Shown: positions 44,733-53,821, counted from the first letter of the stretch. The stretch: DNA of 64,000 nucleotides from Pseudomonas sp. BN102 (GCF_029871245.1 NZ_SSON01000080.1:62001-126000), one strand, 5' to 3'. Numbers and translations: made by a program. Notes: a model not told the origin generated them from the sequence alone.

Positions 44733-44776
44733 TATTTAAGATGCATGCGTCTTTCCCCACCCCCTATGGGGTGGGG
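44733..44776 (-). promoter_or_regulatory. C/G-rich dyad plus -10 box upstream of MBL-etfBA
   Basis: On the minus strand CCCCACCCC-ATAG-GGGGTGGGG (44755-44776) is followed by AT-rich TTAAATA (44733-44739). The spacing is 28-29 nt, 3-4 nt shorter than at most other copies. Confidence 0.5.
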
Positions 44777-45179
44777 AATGGATAACCGATGGGAGGTACC
44801 CGCGGGGGGCAATCTTTCGATATGCCGCGACATCAATGAAGACTGGATGCATTCCACGCCGGTAGCAGGGGTGGGCCATCAAAATAAAGTCGGGCCCGGC
44901 AAAGTATCCTTCGTAATGGCGGCAGGGAGGAAATCGGCTCGCGATCTGGTTGAACGACAGCACTCCGTCGCGCTCGGCCCTTATTGGTCCCAATAGCGTC
45001 CTTGCGATGCCCGGCGCCTTGGCAACGATGCCGATCGTCTGGATGTACTCGAATGAGTCCGCGCCGAGGGTTACGTCCTTGGATGCAGCCAGAGCGATGA
45101 ACTTCGCAACCAGGTCAGTTGCTGCGGCAAGCCGTTCGCGGGACTGTTTCTCCATGTCCGCTAAATAGCGGGCCATCAT
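44736..45179 (-). CDS. hypothetical protein
   Basis: A 147-residue reading frame with protein-like composition in its first 130 residues (LVAKFIALAASKDVTLGAD and GYFAGPDFILMAHPCYRRG). No family is recognised. The start ATG 45179 has AGGAA about 10 nt upstream. Its last 14 codons run through the C/G-dyad promoter of the next unit, so the 3' end may be frameshifted or joined to foreign sequence. Lower GC than the flanks suggests recent transfer. Confidence 0.4.
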   Translation of the reverse strand: MMARYLADMEKQSRERLAAATDLVAKFIALAASKDVTLGADSFEYIQTIGIVAKAPGIARTLLGPIRAERDGVLSFNQIASRFPPCRHYEGYFAGPDFILMAHPCYRRGMHPVFIDVAAYRKIAPRGYLPSVIHSPPHRGWGKTHAS

Positions 45180-45445
45180 CTCGTCGTATTCCTAGTCAAC
45201 CATCACGGTATTCCGAGCAGGTGATAGAGCGTCGCCAATATACATGCGCAATCCTTACGACTGGACTATTACCCCCATAGAACGAACTTGAAAGCGTGGC
45301 GCCGTCGGTGGGAAATGACTGCTTATGGCCCATAGCGACAGGAGGACTGCTTCGCGTTTCTAAACGCAGCACACTCTACGTACCGCACGTCCTAAGGGTG
45401 GACCGCAATGAGGGACCGGCTAACGCGACTAACGGGTTCGGCGGC

Positions 45446-46072
45446 AGAGGTCGGCTTCGTGGCCCACCCGTGCTGTTCTCATCCACTCTGCTCGGTTGCC
45501 TGGCAGCCGGCTTTGCAAAGGCCTATCCCGAAGTGCGTCTGGACATCACGGCTGACGACCGCGTCGCGGATTTGGTGGAGGATGGCTACGACGTGGTGAT
45601 ACGTATCAATCCGAGCCCCGATGCGACACTTGTAGGACGCTGTTTCGCACGAGACGAAATGCTGCTGGTCGCGTCGCCTTCGCTCAAGCGCCCGACTGCA
45701 GCGTCCGGGGGGGAGACACCATCCGTACCCGCGGTCGTATACGCAAGCAGATACGACGGCGGTCTGTGGCGCTATCAGGATGGCGACACACTGAACAGTG
45801 TCATGCCCGACGTGCAAATTCGAATGTCGTCGATGCTTTCGATACGTGATGCTGTGATAGCGGGCGCGGGCGCGGCATTGCTTCCCAGATCATTGGTAGA
45901 AAGTGCCGTGGGCAGGCATGACCTCGTCGTATGGGGCCGCATGCTCGATCGCCCCATCGAACTTTGGGTCCTCCATACTTCCCGCCGTCTGGTCAGCTCC
46001 AAGATTACCGCCTTCGTGGAGTATCTCTGCAATGCGTTCCCAACGCGTTTTCTGACGGGCATCGTTCTGTAG
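45446..46072 (+). pseudogene. LysR-family regulator, C-terminal fragment
   Basis: Only the substrate-binding domain remains: FAKAYPEVRLDITADDRVAD, a GYDVVIRI block, and AVIAGAGAALLPRSLVE near the end. The winged helix-turn-helix of about 60 residues plus the linker is absent; upstream bases do not encode it in any frame. It is therefore a 5'-truncated remnant with no DNA-binding function. Confidence 0.75.
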
Positions 46073-46097
46073 CCCACCAATGGCTCAAATGTTACGC

Positions 46098-46157
46098 GGG
46101 AGAAAAAGGGGACGGGAGAAAAAGGGGACAGATCTATTTTTTCTACCTAATGTCCCC
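46098..46157. repeat. tandem 16-bp repeat and inverted GGGGACA repeat
   Basis: GGGAGAAAAAGGGGAC occurs twice in tandem (46098-46129). GGGGACA (46124-46130) pairs with TGTCCCC (46151-46157) around an AT-rich loop. Such AAAAAGGGGACAGATC elements are common intergenic repeats in proteobacteria. The stretch 46073-46454 has no gene. Confidence 0.65.
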
Positions 46158-46454
46158 TTATGGCCGAAATCTGCCGGTACCCAATGGCAGCTACAGCCAG
46201 GAGCGGACGGTGGACACAGTGATGGCAAATGGGTAGCGTCACCGATGCTGCTTTCGAATCTAGAAGGCCGCAGGGCTTGCCGCCACCCTTGTCGTGTTTC
46301 TCTCTGGGCGATGTCGCGTTTGCCGCGACCACCTCTAAGCTAGACAAGGACTTACAGGACGACAAGGAACGTTATCCGACACGCCATCACGACAAGAAAC
46401 GCGACATGGCATGTCGCCTAATAGTAGTTGGGCAACAGAATCAGGATCCCAGCC

Positions 46455-46868
46455 ATGTCTCACGCCACCGAGTTGACACACCTTCTGGATGCTCAACCGA
46501 AGCCTGACTGCGCTGCACTGACTCCGTTTACTGTCGAAGACGCAGACTTTGAGAGTGGAAGAGTCGTCCTACGCTTCGCGCCGCAGCCTGCGTTCAAGAA
46601 CCACTTTGGCAATGTGCAGGGCGGTTTCGCGGTTTCAATGATCGACGTCTTGGTGTCAATCTCAGCGTACGCCAAGACCAAGGCCTGGCTGCCTACGGTC
46701 GAGATCAAGTGCAGCTTCGTCGCGCCTATGAAGCTCGGCGAGTGCAGGGGCGAAGCCATAGTCATCAAAGCCGGAAAGCAACTGGTCTTCCTTGAAGCGA
46801 AGCTCTGGGGCGCTGACGGCAGGCTTGCGGTCCATGCCACAGCTACCTCCGTTTTGTCAGCGACGTAG
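46455..46868 (+). CDS. PaaI-like hotdog thioesterase (gene-cassette ORF 1)
   Basis: A 137-residue hotdog-fold protein of the PaaI/YdiI type with the typical HFGNVQGGFAVSMIDVL helix and EIKCSFVAPMKLGE strand, hydrolysing acyl-CoA thioesters. The start ATG has CAGGA upstream. It is followed after 42 nt by an attC site, and a GTTGGGC core lies just upstream at 46427-46433. It therefore appears to be an integron gene cassette (46428-46980). The GC content and codon use differ from the surrounding chromosome. Confidence 0.82.
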   Translation: MSHATELTHLLDAQPKPDCAALTPFTVEDADFESGRVVLRFAPQPAFKNHFGNVQGGFAVSMIDVLVSISAYAKTKAWLPTVEIKCSFVAPMKLGECRGEAIVIKAGKQLVFLEAKLWGADGRLAVHATATSVLSAT

Positions 46869-46910
46869 CGCTCACCGACGGTAGGCGGCAAAGCAGCAGT
46901 CGGTGGCGCG

Positions 46911-46986
46911 GCCTAACATGCGGTTCAAGCCGTTCGCTTCGCTCACTCGGGACCGCGTTCCGCGGCCCCTTAACCAAACGTTATGC
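46911..46986 (+). other. integron attC site 1 (76 bp)
   Basis: The outer core sites are GCCTAAC (R'', 46911-46917) and GTTATGC (R', 46980-46986). The inner boxes are GGTTCAAGCC and CCCCTTAACC. The 76-bp length and the GTTCAAGC box are typical of P. stutzeri-type attC sites. Recombination would cut between G46980 and T46981. Confidence 0.75.
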
Positions 46987-47016
46987 CGCCATGACGTTTG
47001 CAATTGGAGAATGCTG

Positions 47017-47349
47017 ATGCCGAATCCGATCTACGCCCTTAACCTCTTCGATGTCGCGAATCGAGACGAATACATGGCGTACTCCCGGCGCTCAACGAAG
47101 GAGGTTCAGGCTCACGGTGGTCGGGTGGTGGCGCTCGGAAAGTTTCGTGAGGTTGCAACTGGTGATATAGCCCCCCGCACGGTTCTCATTCTCGTCGAGT
47201 GGACGTCCAAGGAGGCTTTTGAGAGCTACTGCAATGATCCGGCTCTCGCAGACCTCCATCCGCACCGAGTCAATGGCACTCGAAACTACATTTGGCACCT
47301 TTTCGACAAGCTTGAGGATCTCAGACCCATACTCAAAGCTGCCTCATGA
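47017..47349 (+). CDS. DUF1330 family protein (gene-cassette ORF 2)
   Basis: A 110-residue ferredoxin-like alpha/beta-barrel protein of the DUF1330 type (YALNLFDVANRDEYMAYSR, then VLILVEWTSKEAF). The function is unknown; the family may bind or modify small molecules. ATG 47017 has GGAGA six bases upstream; ATG 47011 is too close to that site. It lies entirely between two attC sites, so it is a typical single-gene cassette (46981-47446). Confidence 0.8.
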   Translation: MPNPIYALNLFDVANRDEYMAYSRRSTKEVQAHGGRVVALGKFREVATGDIAPRTVLILVEWTSKEAFESYCNDPALADLHPHRVNGTRNYIWHLFDKLEDLRPILKAAS

Positions 47350-47368
47350 GCGCAAAACCATCGTGGCG

Positions 47369-47452
47369 GCATAACAAACGGTTCCAGCCGACGGCCCCAC
47401 TTCGCGGGGCTTCCCTCGCTGCGCTCGGCGCGGCTGAACCGGTGCGTTATGA
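47369..47452 (+). other. integron attC site 2 (84 bp)
   Basis: GCATAAC (47369-47375) and GTTATGA (47446-47452) are the outer cores. GGTTCCAGCC and GGCTGAACC are the inner boxes, with one extrahelical base, as attC folding requires. A GC-rich loop separates them. After it (47453-47551) no cassette gene is seen. Confidence 0.75.
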
Positions 47453-47551
47453 ATGTCTGCAAAGGGTCGAAAGCAGCCCTCTTTACAATGGCAGCTCTTG
47501 GCTACCGAAAACGGACGTTCTAAGCAAAAAATAAATTTGTCTCTTTGGCCG

Positions 47552-48241
47552 TCAGTGAAACGTAGGGAAACGCTCTTTCACCAATGCCTGAGCCTGATGG
47601 GCCATCTGGTCAAGCAGGCGGTCGCGTTCTTTCTCGGCCGCGCTCATGGCCTTCTTGCCGTGTTGCTGCACCAGGTAGGCGTGGATCTGCCGCACTTCCT
47701 TGGATTGGAATATCGGGGCCAGATCCTGCACCGCCACCATGCCGTCCGAGCGGTGATCGTGGGTGTTCAGCAGCACGTGCGGCCCCTGCGCTGCCAGTAC
47801 CTGAAACCCCATTGATTCAAAGGTCGGCACCTTGTTCGCCACGCAGGCCAGCTCGGCGTGAGGCCGATGCTTGACCATCTGCTGCAACAAAGCCCGGGCA
47901 ATACCGCGTCGGCGGTGGCTGGCCTTGACGGCCATATAGGCCAGAGTGCAGGCCTCGGCATCATCCTGGCTCGGCAGGTACAAGGCAAAACCCAGCACTT
48001 GGGAGGGATCTTCATCATCCAGGGCCAGGATCAACCGCGCAGTGCTGTCCAGAGAGCTGTTCATGGCTTGCAGATACAGGTGCACCTCGTAGCCAATCAC
48101 GTACTGATACAACTGATAGAGCGGATTGCTGGGCGTCAGCGACACCGGGCTGATGTCGCTGAAGTAATCCACCACCATTTGTAGAACCTGGCTCTTCAGG
48201 GATTCGGGCGGCGATGTGTCCAGGTTTACAAGGGTGAACAT
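47552..48241 (-). CDS. GNAT-family N-acetyltransferase
   Basis: A 229-residue protein with a GNAT domain at about residues 70-155. The acetyl-CoA motif is HRRRGIARALL, preceded by the beta strand TLAYMAVKAS. The C-terminal 60 residues are helical and charged. The start ATG 48241 has GGAG 10 nt upstream and begins MFTLVNLD; a longer reading frame has an unlikely N terminus. It is transcribed opposite to the cassette array and is therefore not a normal cassette. The substrate is unknown. Confidence 0.82.
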   Translation of the reverse strand: MFTLVNLDTSPPESLKSQVLQMVVDYFSDISPVSLTPSNPLYQLYQYVIGYEVHLYLQAMNSSLDSTARLILALDDEDPSQVLGFALYLPSQDDAEACTLAYMAVKASHRRRGIARALLQQMVKHRPHAELACVANKVPTFESMGFQVLAAQGPHVLLNTHDHRSDGMVAVQDLAPIFQSKEVRQIHAYLVQQHGKKAMSAAEKERDRLLDQMAHQAQALVKERFPTFH

Positions 48242-48433
48242 CTGAAGTTGGCTCCGGGCGTGCCCGATTCGGGGAATCGGCGCTGGCGACATTGTAGCGC
48301 CCGCGAGCATCGAGCGTTCCCACCGCACTCGCATGGGCGCGCCCAACCAGCGGGATATATCCCTCATGCACGGCGCTGTGAATCAATCGATTGTTAATGT
48401 CCGTTTTCGACCCGAAGCCGGCTACCGGCTGGT

Positions 48434-48850
48434 TCAAGCAGCCTGCGTTTGCGCCGTGGTCCCCGGCAGCTTCGCGATCACCTTGATCTCGAAGTCGAAA
48501 CCATAGAGCCATGTCACGCCAACGGCGGTCAGCGTCGGATGTGGCGCATTGCCCCAATACTCGGGCACGACTTTCCAGATGGTCTCGAACTTCGATTCGG
48601 GGTCGACCATGAAGACGGTTACGTCAATCACGTCGTCGAAGGTACAACCTGCCGCAGTCAGGATCGCATTCAGATTCTCGAACGCGCGGCGAACCTGTAC
48701 TTCCAGGTCGGGCTCCGGCGACCCATCCTCGCGACTGCCTACCTGCCCTGAAACGAACAGCAGGTCATTGCTGCGGATCGCCGGCGAATAGCGGTTTCGC
48801 TCATACAGCGCCTGGCGTCCAGCGGGAAAAACAACGTTGCGCGTTGCCAT
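48434..48850 (-). CDS. RidA/YER057c/UK114 family protein
   Basis: A 138-residue RidA-superfamily protein (FVSGQVGS, QVRRAFENLNAILTAAGC, DVTVFMVD). It lacks the exact RidA arginine motif (IRVEVE) and instead has HPTLTAVGV, so it is one of the Rid subfamilies whose enamine-deaminase activity is uncertain. The start ATG follows GGAGAAAG. It is divergent from a LysR gene 143 bp away, its likely regulator. Confidence 0.88.
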   Translation of the reverse strand: MATRNVVFPAGRQALYERNRYSPAIRSNDLLFVSGQVGSREDGSPEPDLEVQVRRAFENLNAILTAAGCTFDDVIDVTVFMVDPESKFETIWKVVPEYWGNAPHPTLTAVGVTWLYGFDFEIKVIAKLPGTTAQTQAA

Positions 48851-48993
48851 CGACTTTCTCCATCAAGGGGGCCGAAGCGGCCCTGGTTTCAACGATGGAG
48901 CAAGGTTAAGGCGGCATCTTTGCTGGATAAACGAGCAGCCCTGGCCATCACTGTTTGTAGAATCCAAACAATCCCTGAATTACCGGAGCACCT

Positions 48994-49917
48994 ATGGACC
49001 GTTTCGATGCGATGCAGGCATTCGCGCGCGTAGTGGAAACCGGCAGCTTCACCAAGGCTGCCGAAACGCTGCACATGAGCAAGACCAGCGTGACACAGTT
49101 GGTGCAGCAACTGGAAGCGCGGCTGCGCGTCAGGCTGATCAACCGCACCACACGCAAGCTCAATGTGACCGCCGATGGCGCCGTCTACTACGATCGTGTG
49201 GTCCGTTTGCTGGCCGACATGGACGATGCCGAGACCAGTCTGTCCACCGCCTCGGCGTCGCCCAGGGGCCGTCTGCGGATCGATGTCCCCAGTCCGCTGG
49301 CCCGCATGATCATCGTGCCTGCCCTTCCGGAATTCCACGCGCGGTACCCCGACATCCAGATCGACATGGGCGTCAGCGACCGGATCGTGGATCTGATCGA
49401 TGAAAACGTGGACTGCGTGGTCCGCGGCGGCGAACTCACCGACCAGTCACTGATGGCCCGGCGCGTTGCCGACCTGCAGTTGGGGGTATTCGCTGCGCCG
49501 AGATATCTGGAGCGCGCGGGCGTCCCACTGCATCCGCACGAGCTGGAAGAGACCCATCAGCGCATCGTGGGTTTCCTCTGGGCCCGCACCGGCAAAGCCC
49601 TGCCCTACGCCATGCGTCGCGGCGACGAGACCGTTAGGGTGCAAGGTCGCTACGTACTGGCGGTCGACGACGGCAATGCCTATCTCGCGGCCGGCCTGGC
49701 TGGCATGGGCGTACTGTGGCTGCCGCACTACATGTCCCAGACGCATTGCGCGCGCGGCGAACTGGTTCCCCTGTTCGCCGACTGGCAACTCGACCCCATG
49801 CCGCTGTACCTGGCGTTCCCGCCGAACCGGCATGTGAGCACCAAGCTGCGCGTATTCATCGACTGGGTCGTTGAGCTGATGGCCAGGCATGCGCCCGTTG
49901 CCAACCCGTCGGTATGA
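48994..49917 (+). CDS. LysR-family transcriptional regulator
   Basis: A 307-residue full-length LysR protein: an N-terminal winged helix-turn-helix (FTKAAETLHMSKTSVTQLVQ), a linker and a two-lobed effector domain. The start ATG follows CCGGAGCACC. It belongs to the CrgA-like group (RINRTTRK-type recognition, here INRTTRKLNVT). Divergence from the RidA gene suggests it controls that gene and itself. Confidence 0.93.
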   Translation: MDRFDAMQAFARVVETGSFTKAAETLHMSKTSVTQLVQQLEARLRVRLINRTTRKLNVTADGAVYYDRVVRLLADMDDAETSLSTASASPRGRLRIDVPSPLARMIIVPALPEFHARYPDIQIDMGVSDRIVDLIDENVDCVVRGGELTDQSLMARRVADLQLGVFAAPRYLERAGVPLHPHELEETHQRIVGFLWARTGKALPYAMRRGDETVRVQGRYVLAVDDGNAYLAAGLAGMGVLWLPHYMSQTHCARGELVPLFADWQLDPMPLYLAFPPNRHVSTKLRVFIDWVVELMARHAPVANPSV

Positions 49918-50323
49918 CTCCGTTACGGGAGCATGGCGATAGGATCGGGTTTTGCGTCGCTTAGCTTGGGTAGGCAGAGCGATTCAAAGGCCGCTCTTGG
50001 CAGCTGCTTCTCGAAAACGGCCGCTATCGGCCGATTCTGTTGAAAAGAGGGCGGTTCTGCGGCAGTCGAAGAGTTCAGAGAAAAGAGGACTAGCAGTCTG
50101 ATGGGCGAAGTGCTCTTTCAGAGACCGTCCGGCAATCCTGGGAGTGCGACTGTCGATGCTGCACAGCAAATGAGTCGTCTCATGTCACCGGCAGAATTCT
50201 TCTTTCGGCGTATCGGGCAGGCAGCATGATGGGACGGTTACTGGGTGGACAGCAGCGCCTGCTCTACTCTGCCGCTGCAACTGATTGATCTTTTTCTATT
50301 GCTAGTACAGCTCACTTGAGTGG
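49918..50323. other. intergenic stretch without a supported gene
   Basis: A 406-bp gap with only short broken frames. It contains TATCGGCCGATTCTGTTGAA and flanking CGGCCGCTATCGGCCG, a sequence type often found beside transposons in proteobacteria, so it may be an insertion scar. No transposase reading frame survives. Confidence 0.5.
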
Positions 50324-50503
50324 CTAACCCGTGCCGTTGCTCGCCATTTGGGGATAACTATGTGGCGCCTCGATCCGTTCCTTGAGCTTGGCCGCAAAAT
50401 CTCTGGCGCAACGCTCGTGGCGAAACTGCACCCGACGGATACCGAAGCGTACCGTCCATAGTTCTTCACTCTGGCTGGTTAGATGCTCGACTTTCACTGA
50501 CAT
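50324..50503 (-). CDS. small hypothetical protein (59 aa)
   Basis: A 59-residue frame starting MSVKVEHLTSQSEELW, with a basic, amphipathic middle (FRHERCARDFAAKLKERIE). The start ATG 50503 has AGAGG nine bases upstream. It follows the 76-residue frame at 50531-50761 by 27 nt, so the two look like a small operon. The product resembles no family I recognise. The codon pattern is coding-like. Confidence 0.5.
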   Translation of the reverse strand: MSVKVEHLTSQSEELWTVRFGIRRVQFRHERCARDFAAKLKERIEAPHSYPQMASNGTG

Positions 50504-50530
50504 GGCGGCGCCTCTAAATCTACCTGCGGG

Positions 50531-50761
50531 TCAAAAATGGATTTCTGCGCTCTTGATCCCTAGGTCGCGGAGTTCGTGAATCAGGTCGTCCAGATGGACA
50601 AACGACTCGACCTCTTCATTGTCATCGACCAGGAAAAAGCTTCTTCCGGCGTCCTTCTTGAAGAACACGATCCACTCTTTGGTGTTGGTTGGATTGGAGA
50701 TCACATGGGTGTCGAAGACTATGCCTTCGGCATGCCGAGCCTTCACATCATTTCGCTTCAT
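50531..50761 (-). CDS. small hypothetical protein (76 aa)
   Basis: A 76-residue acidic protein (KEWIVFFKKDAGRSFFLVDD, then VHLDDLIHELRDLGIKSAEI) that looks like a compact alpha/beta fold. No family is recognised. It is divergent from the SulP gene and upstream of the 59-residue frame. Its lower GC content suggests it entered with this block. Confidence 0.55.
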   Translation of the reverse strand: MKRNDVKARHAEGIVFDTHVISNPTNTKEWIVFFKKDAGRSFFLVDDNEEVESFVHLDDLIHELRDLGIKSAEIHF

Positions 50762-50891
50762 TCAAGTCACCACGCTACGTTCGCGCTCACACGTTTACTC
50801 AAGATCCCGGCTGATTCGGCGCCTTGGCACCGCATCAGAATCGGCTGGTCTTCCAGCTGGTTCCGCCGTGCCCCGCATTCGCCATTATCAC

Positions 50892-50916
50892 TGCATGATA
50901 ATATTATGCACATGCA
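50892..50916. promoter_or_regulatory. AT-rich dyad upstream of SulP gene
   Basis: TGCATG and CATGCA enclose ATAATATTATGCA, 18 nt before the SulP ATG. The AT core offers a -10-like element. It may be an operator or simply the promoter of the SulP gene. Confidence 0.35.
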
Positions 50917-50934
50917 TTGATTGAGGAGCCAGTC

Positions 50935-52593
50935 ATGATTGCGGTGCGCGAAGCGTGGAAGGCCGGGTTGTTCGGACGGGAACACTGGGCACGCAACCTG
51001 GTGTCCGGTGTGATCGTCGGTGTCGTCGCGCTGCCCTTGGCCATGGCGTTTGCCATCGCCTCCGGGGTCAAGCCAGAGCAAGGCATCTACACGGCGATCG
51101 TCGGCGGCTTGCTGGTCTCCCTGCTGGGCGGCAGTCGCCTGCAGATTGCCGGACCGACCGGCGCCTTCATTGTGATTCTCGCGGGGGTCACCGCCGAATA
51201 CGGCGTGGACGGACTGCAGCTCGCTACCATGATGGCCGGTGCCATGTTGCTGCTCCTCGGCATCACCCGCCTCGGCGCCATCATCAAGTTCATCCCCGAT
51301 CCGGTGATCGTCGGCTTCACCGCCGGGATCGGGGTGATCATCTGGGTGGGGCAATGGCAGGATTTTTTCGGTTTGCCCAAGGTTGGTGCTGGCCATTTCC
51401 ATGAGAAGTTCTGGCGCCTGCTGCAAGGATTGCCAGACTTGCACGTCGCCACCACGCTGCTCGCGACGGCCAGTCTGGCCCTGGTCATCGCGACGCCCAG
51501 GCTGCCCGGTCTGAAGCGCGTACCCGGGCCGCTGGTGGCGATGGTGTTTGCCATGGCGGTCCAGTCGCTGTTCCACTTCGATGGGGTGGCCACCATCGGC
51601 AGCGCCTTTGGCGGTATTCCCCAGGGGCTGCCCGACTTGGCCTGGCCGGACATCACCCTGTCACGCGTCATCGAGTTGATCGGCCCGGCCTTCGCCATTG
51701 CCATGTTGGGCGCCATCGAATCGCTGCTCTCTGCTGTGGTGGCGGATGGTATGGCCGGGACCAAGCACGACTCCAATCAGGAACTGATCGGCCAAGGTAT
51801 TGCCAATCTGGCGGCACCCTTGTTCGGCGGCTTTGCCGCCACCGGCGCCATCGCCCGTACCGCCACCAATATCCGCAATGGCGCCACCGGGCCATTGGCC
51901 GGCGTTACCCATGCCCTGACCCTGGTGTTGATCGTTCTGTTCCTCGCGCCTCTGGCCTCGAACATTCCGCTCTGCGCCCTGGCCGCGATCCTGTTCGTCG
52001 TCGCCTACAACATGAGCGAACTGAAACACTTCCAGCGCATGCTGCAGCGCGCGCCGCGGGCCGACGTGGCGATCCTGCTCATCACCTTCGGTCTGACCGT
52101 GTTCAGCGATCTGGTGATCGCGGTGAACATCGGCGTCATTCTGGCCATGCTGCAGTTCATGCGACGCATGGCCTCCTCGGTCGAGGTGCAACAAGTCGTC
52201 GAGGAGGAGTTGGCCAGCGAACTGCGCGCCAATGGCCAGGTACGACTACCGCCGGGAGTGCTGGTGTATACGATCGAAGGGCCGCTGTTCTTTGGTGCTG
52301 CCGAAACCTTCGAGCGGGTGCTGGCGCAGACCCACACCGATCCGCGCCTGCTGGTGATCCGTCTCAAGCGTGTGCCCTTCATGGACATCACCGGCCTGCA
52401 AACGCTGGAGGAAGTCATTCAGCAGCTGCAGAAGCGGCAGATCGTGGTGAAGCTCTGCGAAGCGAACCGCAAGGTATTCAGCAAGCTCGAAAAGGCGGGT
52501 ATTCTGCAGCTCCTTGGGGCGGTGCATTACCACGATGAGTTCGCCGCCGCGCTGGCGATGGATGAGGCGCCAGAAGCACCTCCCTCGCCCTAG
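50935..52593 (+). CDS. SulP-family anion transporter with STAS domain
   Basis: A 552-residue inner-membrane transporter of the SulP/SLC26 family, importing sulfate, bicarbonate or dicarboxylates. It has 10-14 helices with the family motif LQIAGPTGAF, and the C-terminal STAS domain begins near GVLVYTIEGPLFF. The start ATG follows TTGAGGAGCC. Bicarbonate or sulfate cannot be distinguished from the sequence. The two sulfatases elsewhere make sulfate tempting, but this gene lies in a separate block with stress genes. Confidence 0.92.
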   Translation: MIAVREAWKAGLFGREHWARNLVSGVIVGVVALPLAMAFAIASGVKPEQGIYTAIVGGLLVSLLGGSRLQIAGPTGAFIVILAGVTAEYGVDGLQLATMMAGAMLLLLGITRLGAIIKFIPDPVIVGFTAGIGVIIWVGQWQDFFGLPKVGAGHFHEKFWRLLQGLPDLHVATTLLATASLALVIATPRLPGLKRVPGPLVAMVFAMAVQSLFHFDGVATIGSAFGGIPQGLPDLAWPDITLSRVIELIGPAFAIAMLGAIESLLSAVVADGMAGTKHDSNQELIGQGIANLAAPLFGGFAATGAIARTATNIRNGATGPLAGVTHALTLVLIVLFLAPLASNIPLCALAAILFVVAYNMSELKHFQRMLQRAPRADVAILLITFGLTVFSDLVIAVNIGVILAMLQFMRRMASSVEVQQVVEEELASELRANGQVRLPPGVLVYTIEGPLFFGAAETFERVLAQTHTDPRLLVIRLKRVPFMDITGLQTLEEVIQQLQKRQIVVKLCEANRKVFSKLEKAGILQLLGAVHYHDEFAAALAMDEAPEAPPSP

Positions 52594-52635
52594 ACCCGGG
52601 ACGTTGACCCACTGACGATCAAGGCTTACAGGGCG

Positions 52636-52824
52636 TCAAGATTTGGCGTTGGCCGCCAACGTGCTCTTGGTCGCATAGGTGACGCCATGGTGCTCCAGGT
52701 AATCCCGGATTAGTTGCCGCACCACCTGCGACGGCGTCAGGTCTTGTGCGGCGCACAGTTCCTCGAACGCTTTCTTCTTGTGCGGGTCGATGAGTACAGT
52801 GAGGCGGGCAGTCTTGCTTTCCAT
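52636..52824 (-). CDS. ribbon-helix-helix (CopG-like) protein
   Basis: A 62-residue RHH DNA-binding protein: beta strand ARLTVLIDPH followed by helices KKKAFEELCAAQ and TPSQVVRQLIRDYLEHH. It resembles antitoxin-like or plasmid regulators, but no toxin gene is adjacent. The ribosome site is weak. It is convergent with SulP and upstream of the malic enzyme remnant's stop. Confidence 0.75.
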   Translation of the reverse strand: MESKTARLTVLIDPHKKKAFEELCAAQDLTPSQVVRQLIRDYLEHHGVTYATKSTLAANAKS

Positions 52825-52956
52825 AGGGTTTCTGCAGATTTCAGTCGACGGATGTTAATCAAATTATAATTAACGGGACCGGGGCTGTCACCGCAGGAGC
52901 CAAGGAGAGGGCCGAGGTGGGATCGGGCTCGGCCCTGGAGCCCGATCCCGAGTTGA

Positions 52957-53820
52957 TCACAGCGGGTAATGGGCGGGGTAAGGCAGTCGCGCGACTCCAG
53001 AGTCCACCGCCGCCCGGGCGACTGCACCGGCCACCGCACCCAACAGGCGCGCATCCAGCGGTTTGGGGAGGATGTAGTCCGGCCCGAACTCCAGGCGATC
53101 GATGTTGAACGCACGCAACACCTCCACCGGGGTGGGCTCCTTCGCTAACTGACGCAGCGCCTCCACCGCAGCAATCTTCATTCCCTCGTTGATCCGAGCG
53201 GCTCGGACATCGAGGGCGCCGCGGAAGATGAACGGAAAGCCCAGGACGTTACTGACCTGATTTGGGTAGTCGGAGCGGCCCGTCGCCAACACCAGGTCGT
53301 CGCGGGTTGCCTTCGCCAGTTCCGGCTTGATCTCCGGATCGGGATTCGAGCAGGCGAACACGATCGGCTTGGGTGCCATGGCCAACAGCGCTTCCGGCGT
53401 CAGCAGGTTGGCCCCGGACAGCCCAACGAACACATCGGCGCCCTGCATGGCGTCCAGCAGGGTGCGGACACCGCCATCGTTGGCGAACTCCGCCTTGTAC
53501 GGATTGAGCCCGTCCCGACCGCTGTGGATCACCCCCATGCGATCGACCATGTACAGGTTGCGCTTCTGCGCGCCGAGGCTGACCAGCAGGCGCATGCACG
53601 CGGTGGCCGCAGCGCCGGCGCCCAGACGGACAATCTTCGCGTTCTCCAGGGTTTTGCCCTGGATCTCCAGAGCATTCAGCATGCCGGCGGCGGTCACGAT
53701 CGCGGTGCCGTGCTGGTCGTCATGGAACACCGGAATGTCGCATTGCTCGATCAGCACCTGCTCGATCTCGAAACACTCCGGCGCCTTGATGTCTTCCAGG
53801 TTGATCCCACCGAAACTGAA
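52957..53820 (-). pseudogene. malic enzyme, 5'-truncated
   Basis: About 287 C-terminal residues of an NAD(P)-dependent malic enzyme: FGGINLEDIKAPECF, PVFHDDQHGTAIV, the cofactor motif GAGAAA and VFACSNPDPEI. The N-terminal part of about 110 residues with the catalytic tyrosine is missing. Homology stops at about 53820; the frame continues upstream into unrelated sequence ending at 54027. The remaining part is intact, but the product should be inactive. Confidence 0.8.
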
Positions 53821-53821
53821 A

